DNA of 64,000 bases from Echiichthys vipera (Eukaryota; Chordata; Actinopteri; Perciformes; Trachinidae): NCBI GenBank assembly GCA_963691815.1, contig OY829650.1, positions 8,731,027-8,795,026 of the forward strand, read 5' to 3'. Below are positions 1 to 34,567 of the stretch, in pieces; position 1 is the first letter of the stretch; each line of letters begins with the position of its first letter. A program made the translations under genes and the position numbers. Under the pieces are notes generated by a model. The model saw only the letters and a program-made list of their open reading frames with translations. It ran no database searches and was not told the origin of the DNA.

Positions 1-33
1 AGGGGAACTGGGTAATAAATGCAAGACACAAAC

Positions 34-14739
<14,706 letters not shown>

Positions 14740-15060
14740 GTCTAAGCTTTGCGTTGGCACAAAAAAAACCAACCCGACGTTACCAACAGTTGCACCCTGA
14801 ACGCGTCTTGTGTCTCCAGTTTCGCAGCAAGAACTTGAGCTTCTCCATACTCACATAAATAATTCTATTTCCTAAAGTTACTCCGGAGGGATTGATTTAA
14901 CAATTCAAAAAACTAAGCATGCTCTACAGCTCTACTTTAGCGTAACCCATGGGTGTAACCAGAAGGGCAGAAGAAGCTAGGTGTATCGGTGCAAAAGTAT
15001 ACACAAACTGACCGTAGGCTAGTGTGCGCATGTAGGGACCGTCTCAAAATTACCCTGCTG
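14740..15060. promoter_or_regulatory. Inferred promoter side of minus-strand glb1l2
   Basis: This lies directly upstream of the glb1l2 ATG at 14739, in the 1.85-kb gap between two divergent galactosidase genes. I see no clear TATA box or CpG-rich core; the assignment is by position only. Confidence 0.35.
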
Positions 15061-15416
15061 AAGAAACGCAGAAAATGCACGCCCCTTGCTTTTTACTGTT
15101 TTTTTTTTTTCTTACTTTCTTTTTTTGTTTAAGTAAAAAAATACATTAGTTGCTTCCAACAAACTAACACGTCCCCCTAACATCCTTCTTAGGAATTTAA
15201 GAATGTGAACATTTTATTATAAGCCAAAGTATTATAAGTTGAAAGGGGATATCGTTATTACATCCATATTTTTAATACCATTAGGCTATTCTCCAGCTCC
15301 TTTTTAGTGACTGTCTTTGTCTTGCATCATTTTGGGCAAATTAAAATAATTCAACATGCCCAGCTTCAGCCATCACAGTTCCCAGGATGCTACTAATGAG
15401 GACCAAATTAAATTAA

Positions 15417-15705
15417 ATTAAAATTTTCTCCAAGTTCTCCGGCTTTCCCCACAGTCCAAAGACGTGCACGTGTTAGGTTAATTGATGCCTCTAAATTGCC
15501 CGTAGGTGTGAATATATGTGAGTATGAATGGTTGTCTGTCTCTGTTTGTCTCTATGTGCCCTGCGATAGACTGGCGTCCTGTCCAGGGTCTACCCCGCCT
15601 CACGCCAAATGTCAGCTGGGATCCGCCCAATTTGGAGGTGATTTCCTCCTCCCCGTATGTATGAGCGTGAATGGGTAAATGTGCTACCGGGCACAGGGCC
15701 GCCAC
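15417..15705 (-). repeat. Dispersed fish repeat, copy 1
   Basis: The reverse complement matches the 21005-21195 copy: it shares the GGACAGGACGCCAGTCTATC core, the TCGCAGGGCACATAGAGAC stretch and the ACCTACGGGCAATTT end. This is a very common interspersed sequence in percomorph genomes. The class (SINE or LINE tail) is not clear to me. Confidence 0.75.
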
Positions 15706-15974
15706 TCAAACAGGCGAGTGCTGCAGTACGGCGCTTGGTCGCTAAGCCCATGGTGGCATACGACATAGCGCCTGTCCTGGGGACCTGATTATAACTCGTG
15801 AAATTGTTGGACAGCTCTCAATTAACAACATTGATAGTTTATTTATGCAATAGCTTATATGAAACCCAAAGTCTTTTTGGTCTGTAATTTGTTGTGGTGG
15901 TCCTTGATGGCTTTGTCTTTTTTTTATATAATCAATAATCATACAGTTTTGATGTGCATAGAACACAGATAACA

Positions 15975-15975
<1 letters not shown>

Positions 15976-16016
<41 letters not shown>

Positions 16017-16018
16017 AG
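15976..16018. repeat. (AC)n microsatellite
   Basis: About 43 bp of CA repeats in the spacer between the divergent galactosidase genes. Confidence 0.97.
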
Positions 16019-16593
16019 TTCATACCCATGCATGCTACTACACACAAGCTTGTGTTTCCAGTCGCAAATCGTATAACATATAGGACCACTATAGGGCATC
16101 AGTACATTTCTATGCAAACTATATCATGAGGCCACCATTACTGTGTACAATGTATTGCCTCCCTCTCTAACTGACAGGGAGAGAGACAGAGCACTATTAT
16201 ACTTTTTTTGTTCTGAAACAACAATAGTTTCCCTTATCCACAGTGTTTGAGGCCTCCCAGCACCATCCTCCCTTCAAATGCTCCCTGGCAAGCTCAGCCT
16301 CAAGGTACAGTACAGCAATGTTTCTGATGTAACTGTGATTTTCTGTTGCTCTACATTTGAGACTTTCATGTTAAACCTTGGTAAGTTTATGCTTTTTATT
16401 GTGCTCATATACTGTAGAAATTCAACGTATTTGGTGCCATCTGTCATGATCTGTCATACTGTATACAACATCTGACAGATCATAGAGCATCATTTTAAGT
16501 AGCCTGCTGTTAAGGTACTGACATTCTATTATACAACACATGTATGACCTGCTTCAGAACATTGTATTTTATCAACTGTTTTTTCCCCACCAG

Positions 16594-22984
<6,391 letters not shown>

Positions 22985-24120
22985 AACTCATGTACAGCAA
23001 CAACACACACACGCAATTGTATGCACACACATATGGGGAGTGATAATGACAGTTATTGTCATATGATTTAAATATAGTAATTTACTAACCATAAAATTAC
23101 CTTGTCTCCAAACGATTAATTAAATGTTACATATTACCAATGCTGATGCCGTTACCCTAAATTCAACAATGCAACAACATCATCTGATTTGTCTTGTTTT
23201 CTTATTTCACTATAAACCACAGGTATGAACTTTGCTCTGGTTAGAAATAACCATGCTTGAGCCTTTGACAGCGTGACACGCCCTCTCAAGCTTCTCGTTG
23301 GTCCACTGGCTTATCCTTCACAACAGCGACGCTCTTTTATTCATGAAAGTCACTTATGCACATTTTCACCAGAAGCAAAGCCCAGCAACCGTAAAAGAAG
23401 GAACAATTTCCTTCACAATAAAGGGTAAACGTTCATTATAGTCGTCTACACGGACTCAATTTTTCAGGCTAATGACATCGAAATATCTGTCTATATCCCT
23501 ACTGTCTTTCTATGTTTTAATTTCTACATTTAGAAATGCATTTTTGACATCGTGTATAACTCTTAACTCTGGAACATGTGAGAAAAGTAATGTTTATATT
23601 GATTCTTTTCATTGAATAAATTAAAACTCAGATATGTAGTTAAAAATAAATATTGACACAATGATCATTTTTATTTAATAGACTACTGAGCTCATCCTGT
23701 ACCCTGCACTGTTCAATATGCCTGTACTATGGGCACTTCTGCTTTTTGCACTATTTGGACTTATTTAATCATATTTATTCACTCCATATCACTTTTTTAG
23801 AAACAAACAAAACAAGAATAACTGCACTGCATCATGTGAATATGTACACATGTCTATTTCTATTTCTTCCCTTTTTAAATTTAACTTTATTGCTTATTTT
23901 CGCTATTTTTTATCTATTTTTGCTATTTTTTATCTTATTTTGTCTTATTCTGTTGCTGCTGTGACAAAATAATTTCCCTGTCTGCGGGACATAAAAGGTT
24001 TTCTGATTCTGATACTGATTTTCCTATGTGAATATATGAATATAGAAAAAAATCAGTTTCCCCGTGCGGGATAAATAAGGTAATTCTTCTTCTTCTTCTT
24101 GTATGGTAGTGAAAACATAC
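22985..24120. other. 3' flank of plus-strand galactosidase, with retroelement tails
   Basis: A candidate AATAAA lies at 23417-23422. About 23690-24015 resembles a fish LINE 3' tail (GCACTATTTGGACTTATTTA through GGGACATAAAAGGTTTTCTG, then ATTCTGATACTGAT). 24037-24106 has a second tail-like end (GTGCGGGATAAATAAGGT and TTCTTCTTC). No gene is seen. Confidence 0.5.
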
Positions 24121-24515
24121 TCGTTCCTGTGCGCTTATTTTGAAAAAAGGTACCGGAAGTTTCACATGTATTTCCTAGGTAGCTTGATTTGTAAATGTAT
24201 CCGCTAGTGTTCCTGTGTCGTTACAGGAAGAGCAGTCCGTCATTTCAACTTACAGAAGAGACGAATGCATGCACCATAACAGCCTTTTTGTAAATAACGT
24301 AACATTATTTAATTTCACAGAGAAAGTATTGGTAAAGTTACGACTTTCGGAATGGGAATATAGTGGTTGTAAGAGCGGCTTCACAGTTCCTGTAGCCTAG
24401 CCGAGCTGAGCTGCTGAACTGGACCATTGAAGAGTAGGTTTGCATATCAAGTTAAATGATACAAGTTTAGCTTGGTTGAGTTTTTATGAATAAAGGTTTG
24501 CTGTCGCATCCTGAC
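24121..24515 (+). promoter_or_regulatory. ilvbl: Probable ilvbl promoter and 5' UTR
   Basis: An ETS-family consensus ACCGGAAGT is at 24152-24160, 356 bp before the chosen ATG, with no TATA box evident. This fits a housekeeping-type promoter. In-frame ATG at 24486 is an alternative start. Confidence 0.5.
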
Positions 24516-27500
24516 ATGGAGTCATTTGGAGCCATTGGCCCCGTTCTCGGATTTTCTGCGGGCATCATTGCGGTGGGTGGGCTTGTGTTTACAGCCTACA
24601 AACTTGGCTTACTCTACCAGCTATTTCACAAGGTACGTTGTTACATTCCACCATGGTAACGCTAATAATAAACTTCCTCTCTGCACATGCGTTTTTATCT
24701 TTAAGCAGCATTGCACAGATCAGTCATAGCAAATACACCTGCATGATCTGGCTTTGGAAAATCAACCGTAGGCTGTCACAGGTGAAAGGTAAGATGGCCT
24801 CTGTACACGTAAACTTTGACCAGCCTTGTGGCTTTCTGGCACAAAGGCTATCACAACACCCCTGTTGTTAGTGGGATTGCACAAAGGCCAGAGATACGTC
24901 CCATCTGCAAGCCAGAACAATATGTGGTTGTGAAATATGAAAGACCTATGGTGTAAAGAGATAGTATGACAGGTGACCTTTAGGGGGCATCAACTCCCAC
25001 TGACAGCTGTTTATCTCTGACATAGCTGTTAGTAGTTTCCTCTGTTAAATCAGTGAAGTAACAGGAATTATCTGAATATTATATGACTTATCTTTTATCC
25101 TGTCTCATTTCAGACTGAGACAAAGAGCCCACGACATGGTGGCGAGAGCGTGGCAGAGGTGCTGCGTGCCCACGGAGTCAAGTACCTTTTCACCCTTGTC
25201 GGTGGGCACATCTCCCCTATCCTGGTGGCTTGCGAGAAGGTGGGCATCCGCATTGTGGACACCAGACATGAGGCCACAGCCGTCTTCGCTGCTGATGCTG
25301 TGGCGAGACTCTCAGGTGACTGGTGATTTGAGCTCATATCCTGTTACTGGCAGTTATGCAGAATAAAGGAATTGGGTGTGGTGTTGTCTTGCTAAGGTGT
25401 GTCTTGGCATAGGGTTGTCCCACTGCAGGCGTTATGTCTTGTCAAACACAGGTGTAACCTGCAGCATCATCGATAATGGCTGGATAACATTTCAGTGTGC
25501 CAGTATTTTGGCCATTTTGGTATTGCAAACAATCTAGTATAGTAATATGTTTACATAGAACTGTATCTGTATCTACCTTGATTGTCTCCCCACCAGGCAC
25601 TGTTGGAGTGGCAGCAGTGACTGCTGGCCCAGGCCTCACTAACACAGTGACAGCAGTGAAGAATGCTCAGATGGCTGAATCTCCATTGCTGCTCATGGGA
25701 GGAGCTGCTGGTACTCTACTTCAGGTAGTATGGTCCTTAACTTATTATACTTCATATAAACTAGTCTCAACCTCTGTGTCTAACCATTCCATAAACTGTG
25801 TTTGTGGGACAGGGCAGAGGGGCGCTGCAAGATATCGACCAGATGTCTCTCTTCAAGCCGCTGTGTAAGTTCTGTGCCTCCATCAGGACAATCAGGGAGA
25901 TCGTTCCTACAGTCAGGAAAGCCCTGGCCATCGCCCAGTCAGGCACTCCTGGTCCTGTGTTCATAGAGTTCCCCATCGACACGCTGTATCCATACCATGT
26001 TGTATCCAAAGAGTTTGGAGTTAAGAACCCTCCCAAAGGCCTGATGGGTAAAATTGTCTCATGGTATGTTATCTGTATGTATGTTTACACTTAAAATGAT
26101 TATTTAATTTATGTAAAATAAAGAATAGCAGTCCAACTGACTCCAGAGAAATATAAAATTACAGTTGCATGAAAGTAAAATTTGAAAACTAAAACCATCA
26201 ACTTTATTAGAGAAATGTTACGCGGATTGTTACATTGTACGATGAAATTAATAGCTTTTGAGATGTCCTGAAAGCCCACAAGTCTGGAACATGTACCTTG
26301 TAAATTTACCATCTTTGGCTCAAGTCTGTCCTGCATCGTTTATAAAACTTGGAACTTTTCTTTCTCCCCATGATTCATGTCACTCTCAGTTGTCAAATAG
26401 AGGCATACATGCAATAATACATTGCAAACATTACATTTCTTCTAAGGTACCTCAATAACCACCTTATGAACCTCTTTGCTGGAGCCTGGGAGACCAGAGA
26501 TGTGTCTCCACTTCCTGTTGACATCCCACAAGCCACAGGTGATCAGGTAAGACAGGTCTTAGTATTAGAGTTTTGATGTCATTTTAACATTTTCTGATGA
26601 TATAAAAACCTTGAACCAAATACATTACACTCATTCTCTTTCAGTGTATACAGTAAGATAACTAAACAATAGTTTTAAATGTTGTGTACTTGCTGTTTTT
26701 TTTTTTCTTCTTTCAATACAAATAAGGTACAAAAGTGCATAGAGCTAGTAAGTCGAGCCAAGAAACCTGTTATTCTGCTGGGTAGCCAAGCAACACTGCC
26801 CCCAACGCCAGCCGATGACATCAGGTAAAGGCTCGACTTTTCTATCCTGTGTCTGACTGGTACAGTTTACTATTTAATTGGTCACTGTTGATACTAGAAA
26901 ATGCTCTCACTATTCTATGGCTTTCATTAGTTTTCCTGTCAAAAGCATCAAAGTGTTAGTTTATGTCATTTTACTTAGCAATGCTCATCTTTGCAAAAAT
27001 GTTTTCCTTCTTTATAGGAAGGCATTGGAGGATCTGGGTATCCCCTGCTTCCTTGGGGGCATGTCCCGGGGCATGCTGGGTAAAGACAGTCCCATCCACA
27101 TCAGACAAAACAGACGAGACGCTCTGAAGGAGGCTGATTTGGTGCTTTTAGCAGGTCAGGCATACTGTGCTTTAGGGTACTTCTCCCCCCCGCCCTCTCC
27201 CCCCCGCGGGCCAGGCCCGTTTGTACTTACACTACCTGGGCCTCGGCTGAATGCTTCTTGCCTGCCTATACGTCATCACGCCGTAACACGTCACACGCAT
27301 TGATTGACGTCATCGCGATGCGTCGCTTTGTTTACAAATCTTTCAATAGACCTCTGAGTTTTTGTGCGTCTTGCCAGACTTTTTTTGAATATTTTCATCC
27401 GACCTAATCTGCAGTAAACACTCCACCTCCGCATCAAACAAACGTGAACCTTTCGCCGCCATCGTTTTAAATGTCCGCGCATGGTCTGTCCTTCTTTTTT

Positions 27501-30212
27501 CCATGTCCGAACAGGCGCACATAAAATTACGTCAGAACCGCCGTAGGCCTCGTGCTTGTGCTTGTACACATGCGCCACGGACCCAGACTGTCCGGGCCGG
27601 CAAGCGTGCCGCAGGTAGGCGCGGTACGGTTGCACTCACACTGGTCAAACTAACTAGACTTTAGCCGTGAAACGTGCTTGGGCACGGTACGGATAGACAG
27701 TGTGAGTGCGCCCTTACAGTTTAAGTCCTACACAGTGGCTACACTTTTTGACAGTGGATTATTTAAAGGAGCTGTCCCCAACTTTCAGAGCATTATTATA
27801 GCAGCAAACACATATTTGCTATGTAAATATTTGTCTTGAGTCATTTTCCCTGTGTGTGTAGTTACGTTTTGTTTTGATAGCCAGTCCAGCCACAAGTACA
27901 TGTTAGGGCGTGATGCTGTGAAAAAAGGTATTTCAGTATTTCGAGTACAGCTCCTATTAAACATACAACAAACCGATCTTGCAGGGGGATCACACTAACT
28001 GTGATGCCAGTTGCTTTATGTTTGTTGAACTTTATTAGTAGCCGGTACTCAGAACTCATAGAGAAATGTTGAACATTGTGTGGCGTGTTTGCAGGCACTG
28101 TGTGTGACTTCCGACTGAGCTATGGCAGAGTTCTCAACAGACGCAGTAAGATCATCGCTGTCAACAGAGATAGCTCACAGCTGCTGAAAAACTCAGATAT
28201 GTTTTGGAAACCAACTATAGCAATTCAGGGTATGTTCACAAGCCGCTGTCATAATGTATGTTCAGAATTGAAGAAAATATGTGTCATTTTAGATCTCTGG
28301 AGATTAGTGAAGAATATGATATTTTTAGAAAATGTTTGAAACCTGTTTTCTACGCTGAACACATCATTTGAGATGATCAAAATACAGTATGTATGATGTG
28401 TATTTGTTACAGAAATGTGAAGTTAAACGTTAACATTTTAAAATTGATTTGTACTCTACTCTGTTATAACTAATACATCAGTTAAATGGATAGAGTGTGA
28501 CATGTAAATATTGCTTTATTTTTAGGTGATGCTGGTTCATTCTTAGTACAGCTTTCTAAAGGCCTCAAAGGCCATCGCTGTCCAGAGGAATGGCCTCAGA
28601 GCCTCAAAGCAGCAGATATGACCAAAGAAAATGCAAACAGGTAAGTAGAGAGGATGCTCCCTGGTTCCTGTTATGTGAGTGCATCAACATGTATTTTTAA
28701 AACCATTTGCCAAATCTCTGTTCTGTATGATTTAAAAAAAGGTACTGATTGGATCTTAAATAACGACAAAACAAACACAATTGCACTGATTATTGTAACT
28801 TAAAAATCACATCTACATCTACCACATGAACTAGAGTATTTTTTTTTATTTCAGGGCTAAAGCTGATGAGAAGACCGATCACCACTTGAATCCCTTGAAA
28901 GTCCTCCACTGTGTGGATGAGCTGATGGCAGAAGACAGCATCATTGTTGCAGATGGGGGTGATTTTGTTGGAAGTGCTGCCTACATAATGAGACCCAGAG
29001 GACCCATGCGCTGGCTCGATCCAGGTTAGAACAAGTAAACAAAACAACAATTAGTTTAGAAGAGTTGTGATTAAAACAATGGGTGTTTGGTAATATAAAT
29101 GTGAGAGGAAAGGGCTTGTAATTTCAACAATAGGAAAATTAATTATTATATTTTTGATGGATTTGTCGCTTTGTGCACAGAAGAAAAAGTGGGAAAATAA
29201 TCACACAAATTATTCTGAGGTTAATCATGCTTTCTTTGCAATCATGGTGGCATAATGTTACTGTTTCTTTTCCTGACAGGAGCCTTTGGTACCCTGGGAG
29301 TTGGAGGAGGATTTGCCTTGGGGGCAAAACTGTGTCGGCCTGAATCTGAGGTATAATACGAATTCAAGCATTTCTGAAAGTGCTTTGTCAGATCATCTAT
29401 TGATCAATGTTCACCATTTATAAATGAAATGCTACATTTGTGTGCTTTTTAGGTGTGGATAGTGTATGGTGATGGCTCCTTAGGATACAGTGTTGCAGAG
29501 TTTGACACGTTCACTAGACACAAGGTAAAATCACTACCATTATATAAGTAAGCAACTCTATTATACATAATAAATCAACAATACAAAACTAGAATATGAA
29601 GGATGTCTCAGTATTGGTATCAACATACCAATAAGAATAATATTGGTGTAAGTTTTCCTGCCTTAACAGTTGAAACAGGAGAGCAAGTCCGATGTCAATC
29701 AAGTACAGTCGGCAATTACACTTTTTCCTCTTTGTTTTCTTGTGCTAATCCACATGTTGCACTTCTTTTCCTCCAGACACCAGTTATAGCTGTGGTGGGA
29801 AATGACGCATGTTGGAGTCAGATATCCAGAGAGCAGGTTCCTATACTCGGCAGCAACGTGGCGTGTGGCCTGGCATTTACAGGTACATTTTCTGCTTAAG
29901 ATTTTGTGTGACTTGTAAAAATCTATACAGGTTATTTCCCACACTGTCAACAAATACATTATATGTGTGTGATGACTTGGCAGCTACTGTACTTACTGAC
30001 AAATTATATTTTATTCTCTTTGTTTTTTTGCAGATTATCATACAGTGACGGATGGTTATGGTGGTAAGGGCTATCTTATAGGGCGTGAGGACGAAGACAG
30101 GTTAAGCGACATCATCAGACAGGCTAAGAGGGAGACTCAGGATGGCAAGGCTATACTACTCAATGTTCTTATAGGGAAGACCAACTTTAGAGAGGGCTCT
30201 ATCTCTGTATAG
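24516..30212 (+). CDS. ilvbl: ILVBL / 2-hydroxyacyl-CoA lyase 2 (acetolactate synthase-like), ER membrane
   Basis: A thiamine-diphosphate enzyme of the acetolactate-synthase family; the mammalian protein cleaves 2-hydroxyacyl-CoAs in fatty-acid alpha-oxidation at the ER. Exons: 24516-24632, 25114-25315, 25597-25724, 25813-26063, 26447-26546, 26727-26824, 27018-27154, 28095-28229, 28526-28640, 28855-29024, 29280-29350, 29453-29524, 29777-29882, 30034-30212. They splice in frame to 626 aa; I recall about 632 for human. Residues about 8-37 form one membrane segment. The ThDP-activating Glu is in DTRHEATAVFAADA (about E92). The N-terminal domain has VTAGPGLTNTVTAVKNAQMA. The cofactor-binding motif runs from GDG (about 514-516) to GND (540-542). 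An ATG at 24486, in frame, would add ten residues; I chose 24516 because the protein then begins like its relatives. Intron 7 holds an inverted-repeat transposon copy. Confidence 0.97.
27171..27715 (-). mobile_element. Non-autonomous DNA transposon, copy 2 (one end lost), in ilvbl intron 7
   Basis: It is the reverse complement of the 1816-2430 element. The intact terminal repeat is at the right (CGGATAGACAGTGTGAGTGC, about 27690-27710). At the left the match begins only at TTTAGGGTACTT (27172), so about 40 bp including that terminal repeat are missing. Confidence 0.75.
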
Positions 30213-31790
30213 TGCATCTCTGATTTCTTAAAACCTCGTCTTTTACCTCTGGCTCCTCATAGACTTTACGACCAGGCTCTTTAAAGAGTTCCAGAGAATA
30301 GGAAGATACTGCTGGATGTCGTGTAAAGCCCAGCCCTGACCAGATCTATGCTAATCCTTTGTGCCCTTAAAACCATATTTCACTCTAGTGAAAGGAAATG
30401 ACTTTACAGTATGCTGAGGTAAGAGTTCATGAACCATCCGTTGCTGTATCACTTACTTCTTTCATCAGACTCATCACACATCACTCTAGTATGACTAGTA
30501 AGAGTCATGACTCTGATATTTCCATATCAAAGGGTGACTGTTAATAAATCTGCAGTCTCTGTTATTTACTATTGAGCTCTACTTAGGTGAAATACCACAG
30601 CCCCAGATCTCCAAGCCTAGAAACTAAATCCTTTGTTGTGTGTTAACTTTCAGGTCCATGCTATGAATTATTGCTGTATTGTAAGAAGGGAAAGATTAGA
30701 AAGTAAGAAAATCTTGCTTTGTTAAGGGATTTTACCTCTTCAGGAGCTCCGGGTTTGAATTTTGACCTTTTAAACAGCTGATTATAACTTTCCTGCTAAT
30801 AAACCAGTGACTGAAAATCAATTGTGAGACAGATATCACATGCGACCAGTATGCCTTTTCTCCTGTTATCAAGTGAACACAGAGCCTTTCTTATGAGGAC
30901 ACAAGAAACTTTACGGCTGTAATATTCCTCATTGATTGATGATTTGGGATAAAAATTTGTTAAATGAAAAAATATTTTTGTGAATGTTGAAGATTGACAA
31001 ATGGTATGCCTTTTTAATGCTTGATTGTGTCTTCAAATACATTAATACGTGTAGATTGAAATGTGTCTGCTGATTCAGTTATGTACTTGGATGATATTTA
31101 ATACTAACTTGTATGCACTGTTGATGTGGGCTATGATTTCAAAATTGCCCATACACAATATGTATTGCACTATAATTATTTACTCACCAGGTGAATACGT
31201 GTGGATCATCTCACTCATATACTGTATACTATATATACATATATATATACTGTATATATAATTATACGCATATATGTATATACTGTATATATGTATGCAG
31301 ATTTATTATATATAAATATATATATATACACACACACAAACATATATACACATATAGCTTAATTTGGTACTTTGAGGATGGTACGTTGAACTTTTGATCA
31401 TACAATGTTGAGTTGGATTCCTTCTGAAATAAATTGAAAAAAGAAAGTGAATAAGTAATGGTCTTTTGAATGTTCTAAGCACACAGACTGACTGATTTTA
31501 CAGATTACCATCTAGTTATTAAAAAAAAATTGTGACAACTCAGTGGCAGCAACCATATCATTTCTTCTATATCCCTCATTCTACAGTTATAGTATTCATT
31601 CTTCACTGTTTATTACCCAAAAGTTATTTTTTTTGGTTTAAAAATGTTGCTTGTCTGCAGAAAATTGACAAATGCATTTGTTGAACCCTGCTATTTAGTT
31701 TAAAATATGTTTTTCACATGACTGAGCAATAGGAATTAGACCACACCACTCAGATTATGTGCAAAATAAGCATCACAGCTCTATTTCATA
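30213..31790. other. ilvbl 3' UTR and AT-rich intergenic DNA
   Basis: AATAAA candidates are at 30543-30548 and near 31427. 31220-31350 is an (AT/ATAC)-rich tract. No coding signal is seen. Confidence 0.5.
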
Positions 31791-32084
31791 TTGATAACAT
31801 CGCAACTTGAACTGCACATCTGGAAAGAGGTGTGACGTATTTTATATATCATGAAGTTTGGACTCTATTGATGTCAAGTTGCAAATCTTGTTTGTGTTTT
31901 TAGGGATTGTGACTTTTCCCCCTTAATAAAAATAGACCTACTTCAAAACTGCAGTTTTAATTTTAAACAGGAGATGGCAGGCTAGTTGCAGCTTTCCTGA
32001 GGCAGTTATACTGACATGCTATAGGCTGCTGGGTGTATCAATCATATCAATAAGTGCCAGCATAATTACATGTTTCTAGTGATT
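31791..32084 (+). repeat. Tandem-duplicated block A, copy 1
   Basis: 294 bp, almost identical to 32309-32605. Both run from TTGATAACA through GTGTGACGTATTTTATATAT and GGCAGGCTAGTTGCAGCTTT to AGTGATT. Only scattered substitutions separate them, so the duplication is recent. Confidence 0.93.
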
Positions 32085-32097
32085 GTCTCTTCAGAAA

Positions 32098-32251
32098 TCA
32101 ATGTTAGTATTAAAACATGGCTTAAATAATAACTTTCCTTATATGCTTGCTGTTGGACTGGTGGGACATTGAGTTAGTAAAAACAAGGGAACACCAGCTG
32201 TTTAACAAAAACTTGCTAACATCACCTTGTCTGTCACCATTAACAGGAACA
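32098..32251 (+). repeat. Block X, copy 1 (between the A copies)
   Basis: It runs from TCAATGTTAGTATTAAAAC to CCATTAACAGGAACA and recurs at 34644-34796 with a few substitutions and small indels. Confidence 0.9.
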
Positions 32252-32308
32252 ACGACCTCACTATTCAAAACAATCACTTAATTAAATTGGGAGCAATATA
32301 TTTAATTT

Positions 32309-32605
32309 TGATAACACTCATTGCAACTTGAACTGCACATCTGAAAAGAGGTGTGACGTATTTTATATATCATGAAGTTTGGACTCTATTGATGTCAAGT
32401 TGCAAATCTTGTTTGTGTTTTTAGGGATTGTGACTTTTCCCCCTTAATAAAAATAGACCTACTTCAAAAATGCAATTTTCATTTTAAACAGGAAATGGCA
32501 GGCTAGTTGCAGCTTTCCTGAGGTAGTTATACTGACATGTTATAGGCTGCTGGGCGTATCAATCATATCAATAGGTGCCAGCATAATTACATGTTTTTAG
32601 TGATT
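32309..32605 (+). repeat. Tandem-duplicated block A, copy 2
   Basis: Direct repeat of 31791-32084 with a 518-bp period. No known protein or RNA is recognised in it. Confidence 0.93.
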
Positions 32606-33959
32606 CGGAATCAAAACATGGTATTCTCAATTATAAAAAAAACCCTTGCTTTTAAACACATAAGTGTAATTGAGCATGTACGAAACTTTGTTAAAGTTCT
32701 GACTATTAATGTATCTGTTACATATACTAATTGTCCAATAATGAGGCCTTGGACACATTTCTGAATTTTGCACTTGCATGTAGCCCTCTGTATTTTGGCT
32801 TATTTGAAGGTAACACACTTTCTTGATTCTAGCTCTTCTGGTTTGTACCTTAATTGTTGAATGCACTTTTTGAAGTTGGATTAAAGCGTCAGCTAAATGA
32901 AATGAAATGTAATGTAATATTTCATTCCACAGATTTCTTAATGGTGATACTGTATATTAGAGAGTGGTATGTGAATATCTCCAAAGGGCTGTAATTTACT
33001 TGTAATTTAAGTAAGCAACAGTTTACCCTGTAAACAACAGGTAGGTCATTGTAGTACAGTACATTGTACTGTAGGTTGTTGTCTGATGTGCAGCCTCTTG
33101 CGCTTATTAGACGTGACAGTCAGAAATCGTCTGGCCTTTGCTGCATTCAGTGCTCTCTGTAAATCTCCACTTTCTATTATGTTATTTTGTTGTAACAAAT
33201 AAGTTAATTTTTGAGGGTTGTGATGCAGCTGATGGCTAAAATCTATAATATATACACGGATACATGGATATCAAAAATACAGAATAAATGAATTATAAAC
33301 CATATCACGTTTACCATCGGAACGTCAGGAGTCTAAACGTGCTTAATCTTGACATCACTGAAATTAAAATGTCGACTTTTTCCTATCATAAATGTGTGAT
33401 TTAACTGATTGTTACCAATTATTCCGCGTCTCATTTGATGATGTGTCTGTTTTTGTCAACCACCAAGCGGCAAAATTCACATGCAGGGACGAACAAAGCA
33501 AAGGTCAGTAATTCGTACAGCACCTGAAGCCATCACAAGACCGGGTGCACATCACAGGCGGCGGTGACTCCAACAGCTCAAAACTTAAACATCACTGTGG
33601 CAGCAGGCAAAGTCGAGAGCATTTCCGCTATATAACAAGGGGAATTACATGACATTGTAGCTAAAAAAGATTGGTTACGGATATATGCTGCTTGAATGAC
33701 TCTATCCTCAGAATGACAAGTAAAACGAAGGCACTTTCAGTCTCTTGGCAGCCTCGGAGATAGCTAACTTAGCTTAGAGCAGTAAACAAACCAACGTTAG
33801 CTTAAAGCTAGTTGTTAATTGGGTTTTACTTTGTCCGTTATTGTTTTTCGATACAGCACGTCGACGTTAACCTTTCATCGGGATAGCTTTAACACCACGA
33901 AAGCTTAAAGGTCCGAACTTAAGTCGGTGTGCGGAGCTATATAACGTGGCTCACGTCAA
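32606..33959. promoter_or_regulatory. fam118b: fam118b upstream region
   Basis: No gene is visible. The last ~500 bp is less AT-rich, with scattered CG dinucleotides and an ETS-like core (CACTTCCGC) at its right edge, consistent with a promoter just before the exon ending at 34058. Confidence 0.4.
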
Positions 33960-34058
33960 TACAGGATCCACTTCCGCTGACTTGGAGTGGAAAGCATTTC
34001 TACTTGAACAGACACAAACACTGGACATTACCTTAACGTTACCTAAAACGTTATCAAG
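33960..34058 (+). other. fam118b: Probable fam118b 5' non-coding exon
   Basis: The segment ends in a strong donor (TCAAG/GTAAGTG at 34059), follows ETS-like CACTTCCGC at 33968-33976, and lies upstream of the acceptor at 35521 that opens the first coding exon. No ATG-led frame of note is present, so it would be 5' UTR. The 5' boundary is a guess. Confidence 0.5.
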
Positions 34059-34110
34059 GTAAGTGATCGTAGCTGTGACGGTTGTGTTTGTTAACGTTTA
34101 CGCCGACGTT

Positions 34111-34567
34111 TATGGAGGACTGCACATGACTTGAGTCTCAATGAAGAAACTTCACCAATAAATGTATTAATAAATAAACAAATGTATTAATAAATACATA
34201 AATGCATGAATAAATAAATCCTGAAATAAATGAATAAGGAAAGAAATGCATGAATAAATGGGACCTCCTACCTCATTAACATATGGACACAGAAATACAG
34301 AAACAAATGAATGTAGGTGAACGAAAATGTAGAAATAAATGTAAAGCATTTATTTATTATTTTGTTTAATTAGTCATACATTTATTTAGGCATTATTTAT
34401 TTATTAATTTATTCATGCATATATTTATTTTATTTTTTATAAATCTATTCGTGCATTTATTTATTAATTCATTCATGTGTGAATTTATTTCACGGTTTTT
34501 CATTTATTTTTATATTTATTTATCCATTTATTTAACCATTTATCGAGACTTAAGTCATGTTTAGTCC
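34111..34567. mobile_element. AT-rich inverted-repeat element (MITE-like), copy 1
   Basis: The left end GGAGGACTGCACATGACTTG (34112) is inverted at the right (GACTTAAGTCATGTTTAGTCCTC, 34546-34568). The interior is almost wholly AATAAATGCAT-type sequence on the left and its complement on the right, so the whole element could fold into a hairpin. It lies in fam118b intron 1. Confidence 0.75.

Larger units (their letters stand above)
15061..16593. other. Rest of divergent spacer between the two galactosidase genes
   Basis: It holds T-rich runs, a dispersed fish repeat at about 15417-15705, an (AC)n tract at 15976-16018 and possible non-coding leader sequence for the plus-strand gene. One candidate leader ends at a GTAAGT donor at 16381, starting near 16260. 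Its ATG-led frame at 16278 meets a stop soon after joining 16594, so it would not extend the enzyme. Confidence 0.4.

Noticed and set aside
16278..16475. ORF upstream of the second galactosidase as its N-terminus
   Set aside because: Joining from 16309 (GT in this frame) or 16381 to the acceptor at 16594 meets a stop at once, so it cannot encode the missing anchor.
25110..25337. Antisense ORF over ilvbl exon 2
   Set aside because: It is a shadow of the plus-strand ThDP-domain exon, which matches ILVBL residue by residue.
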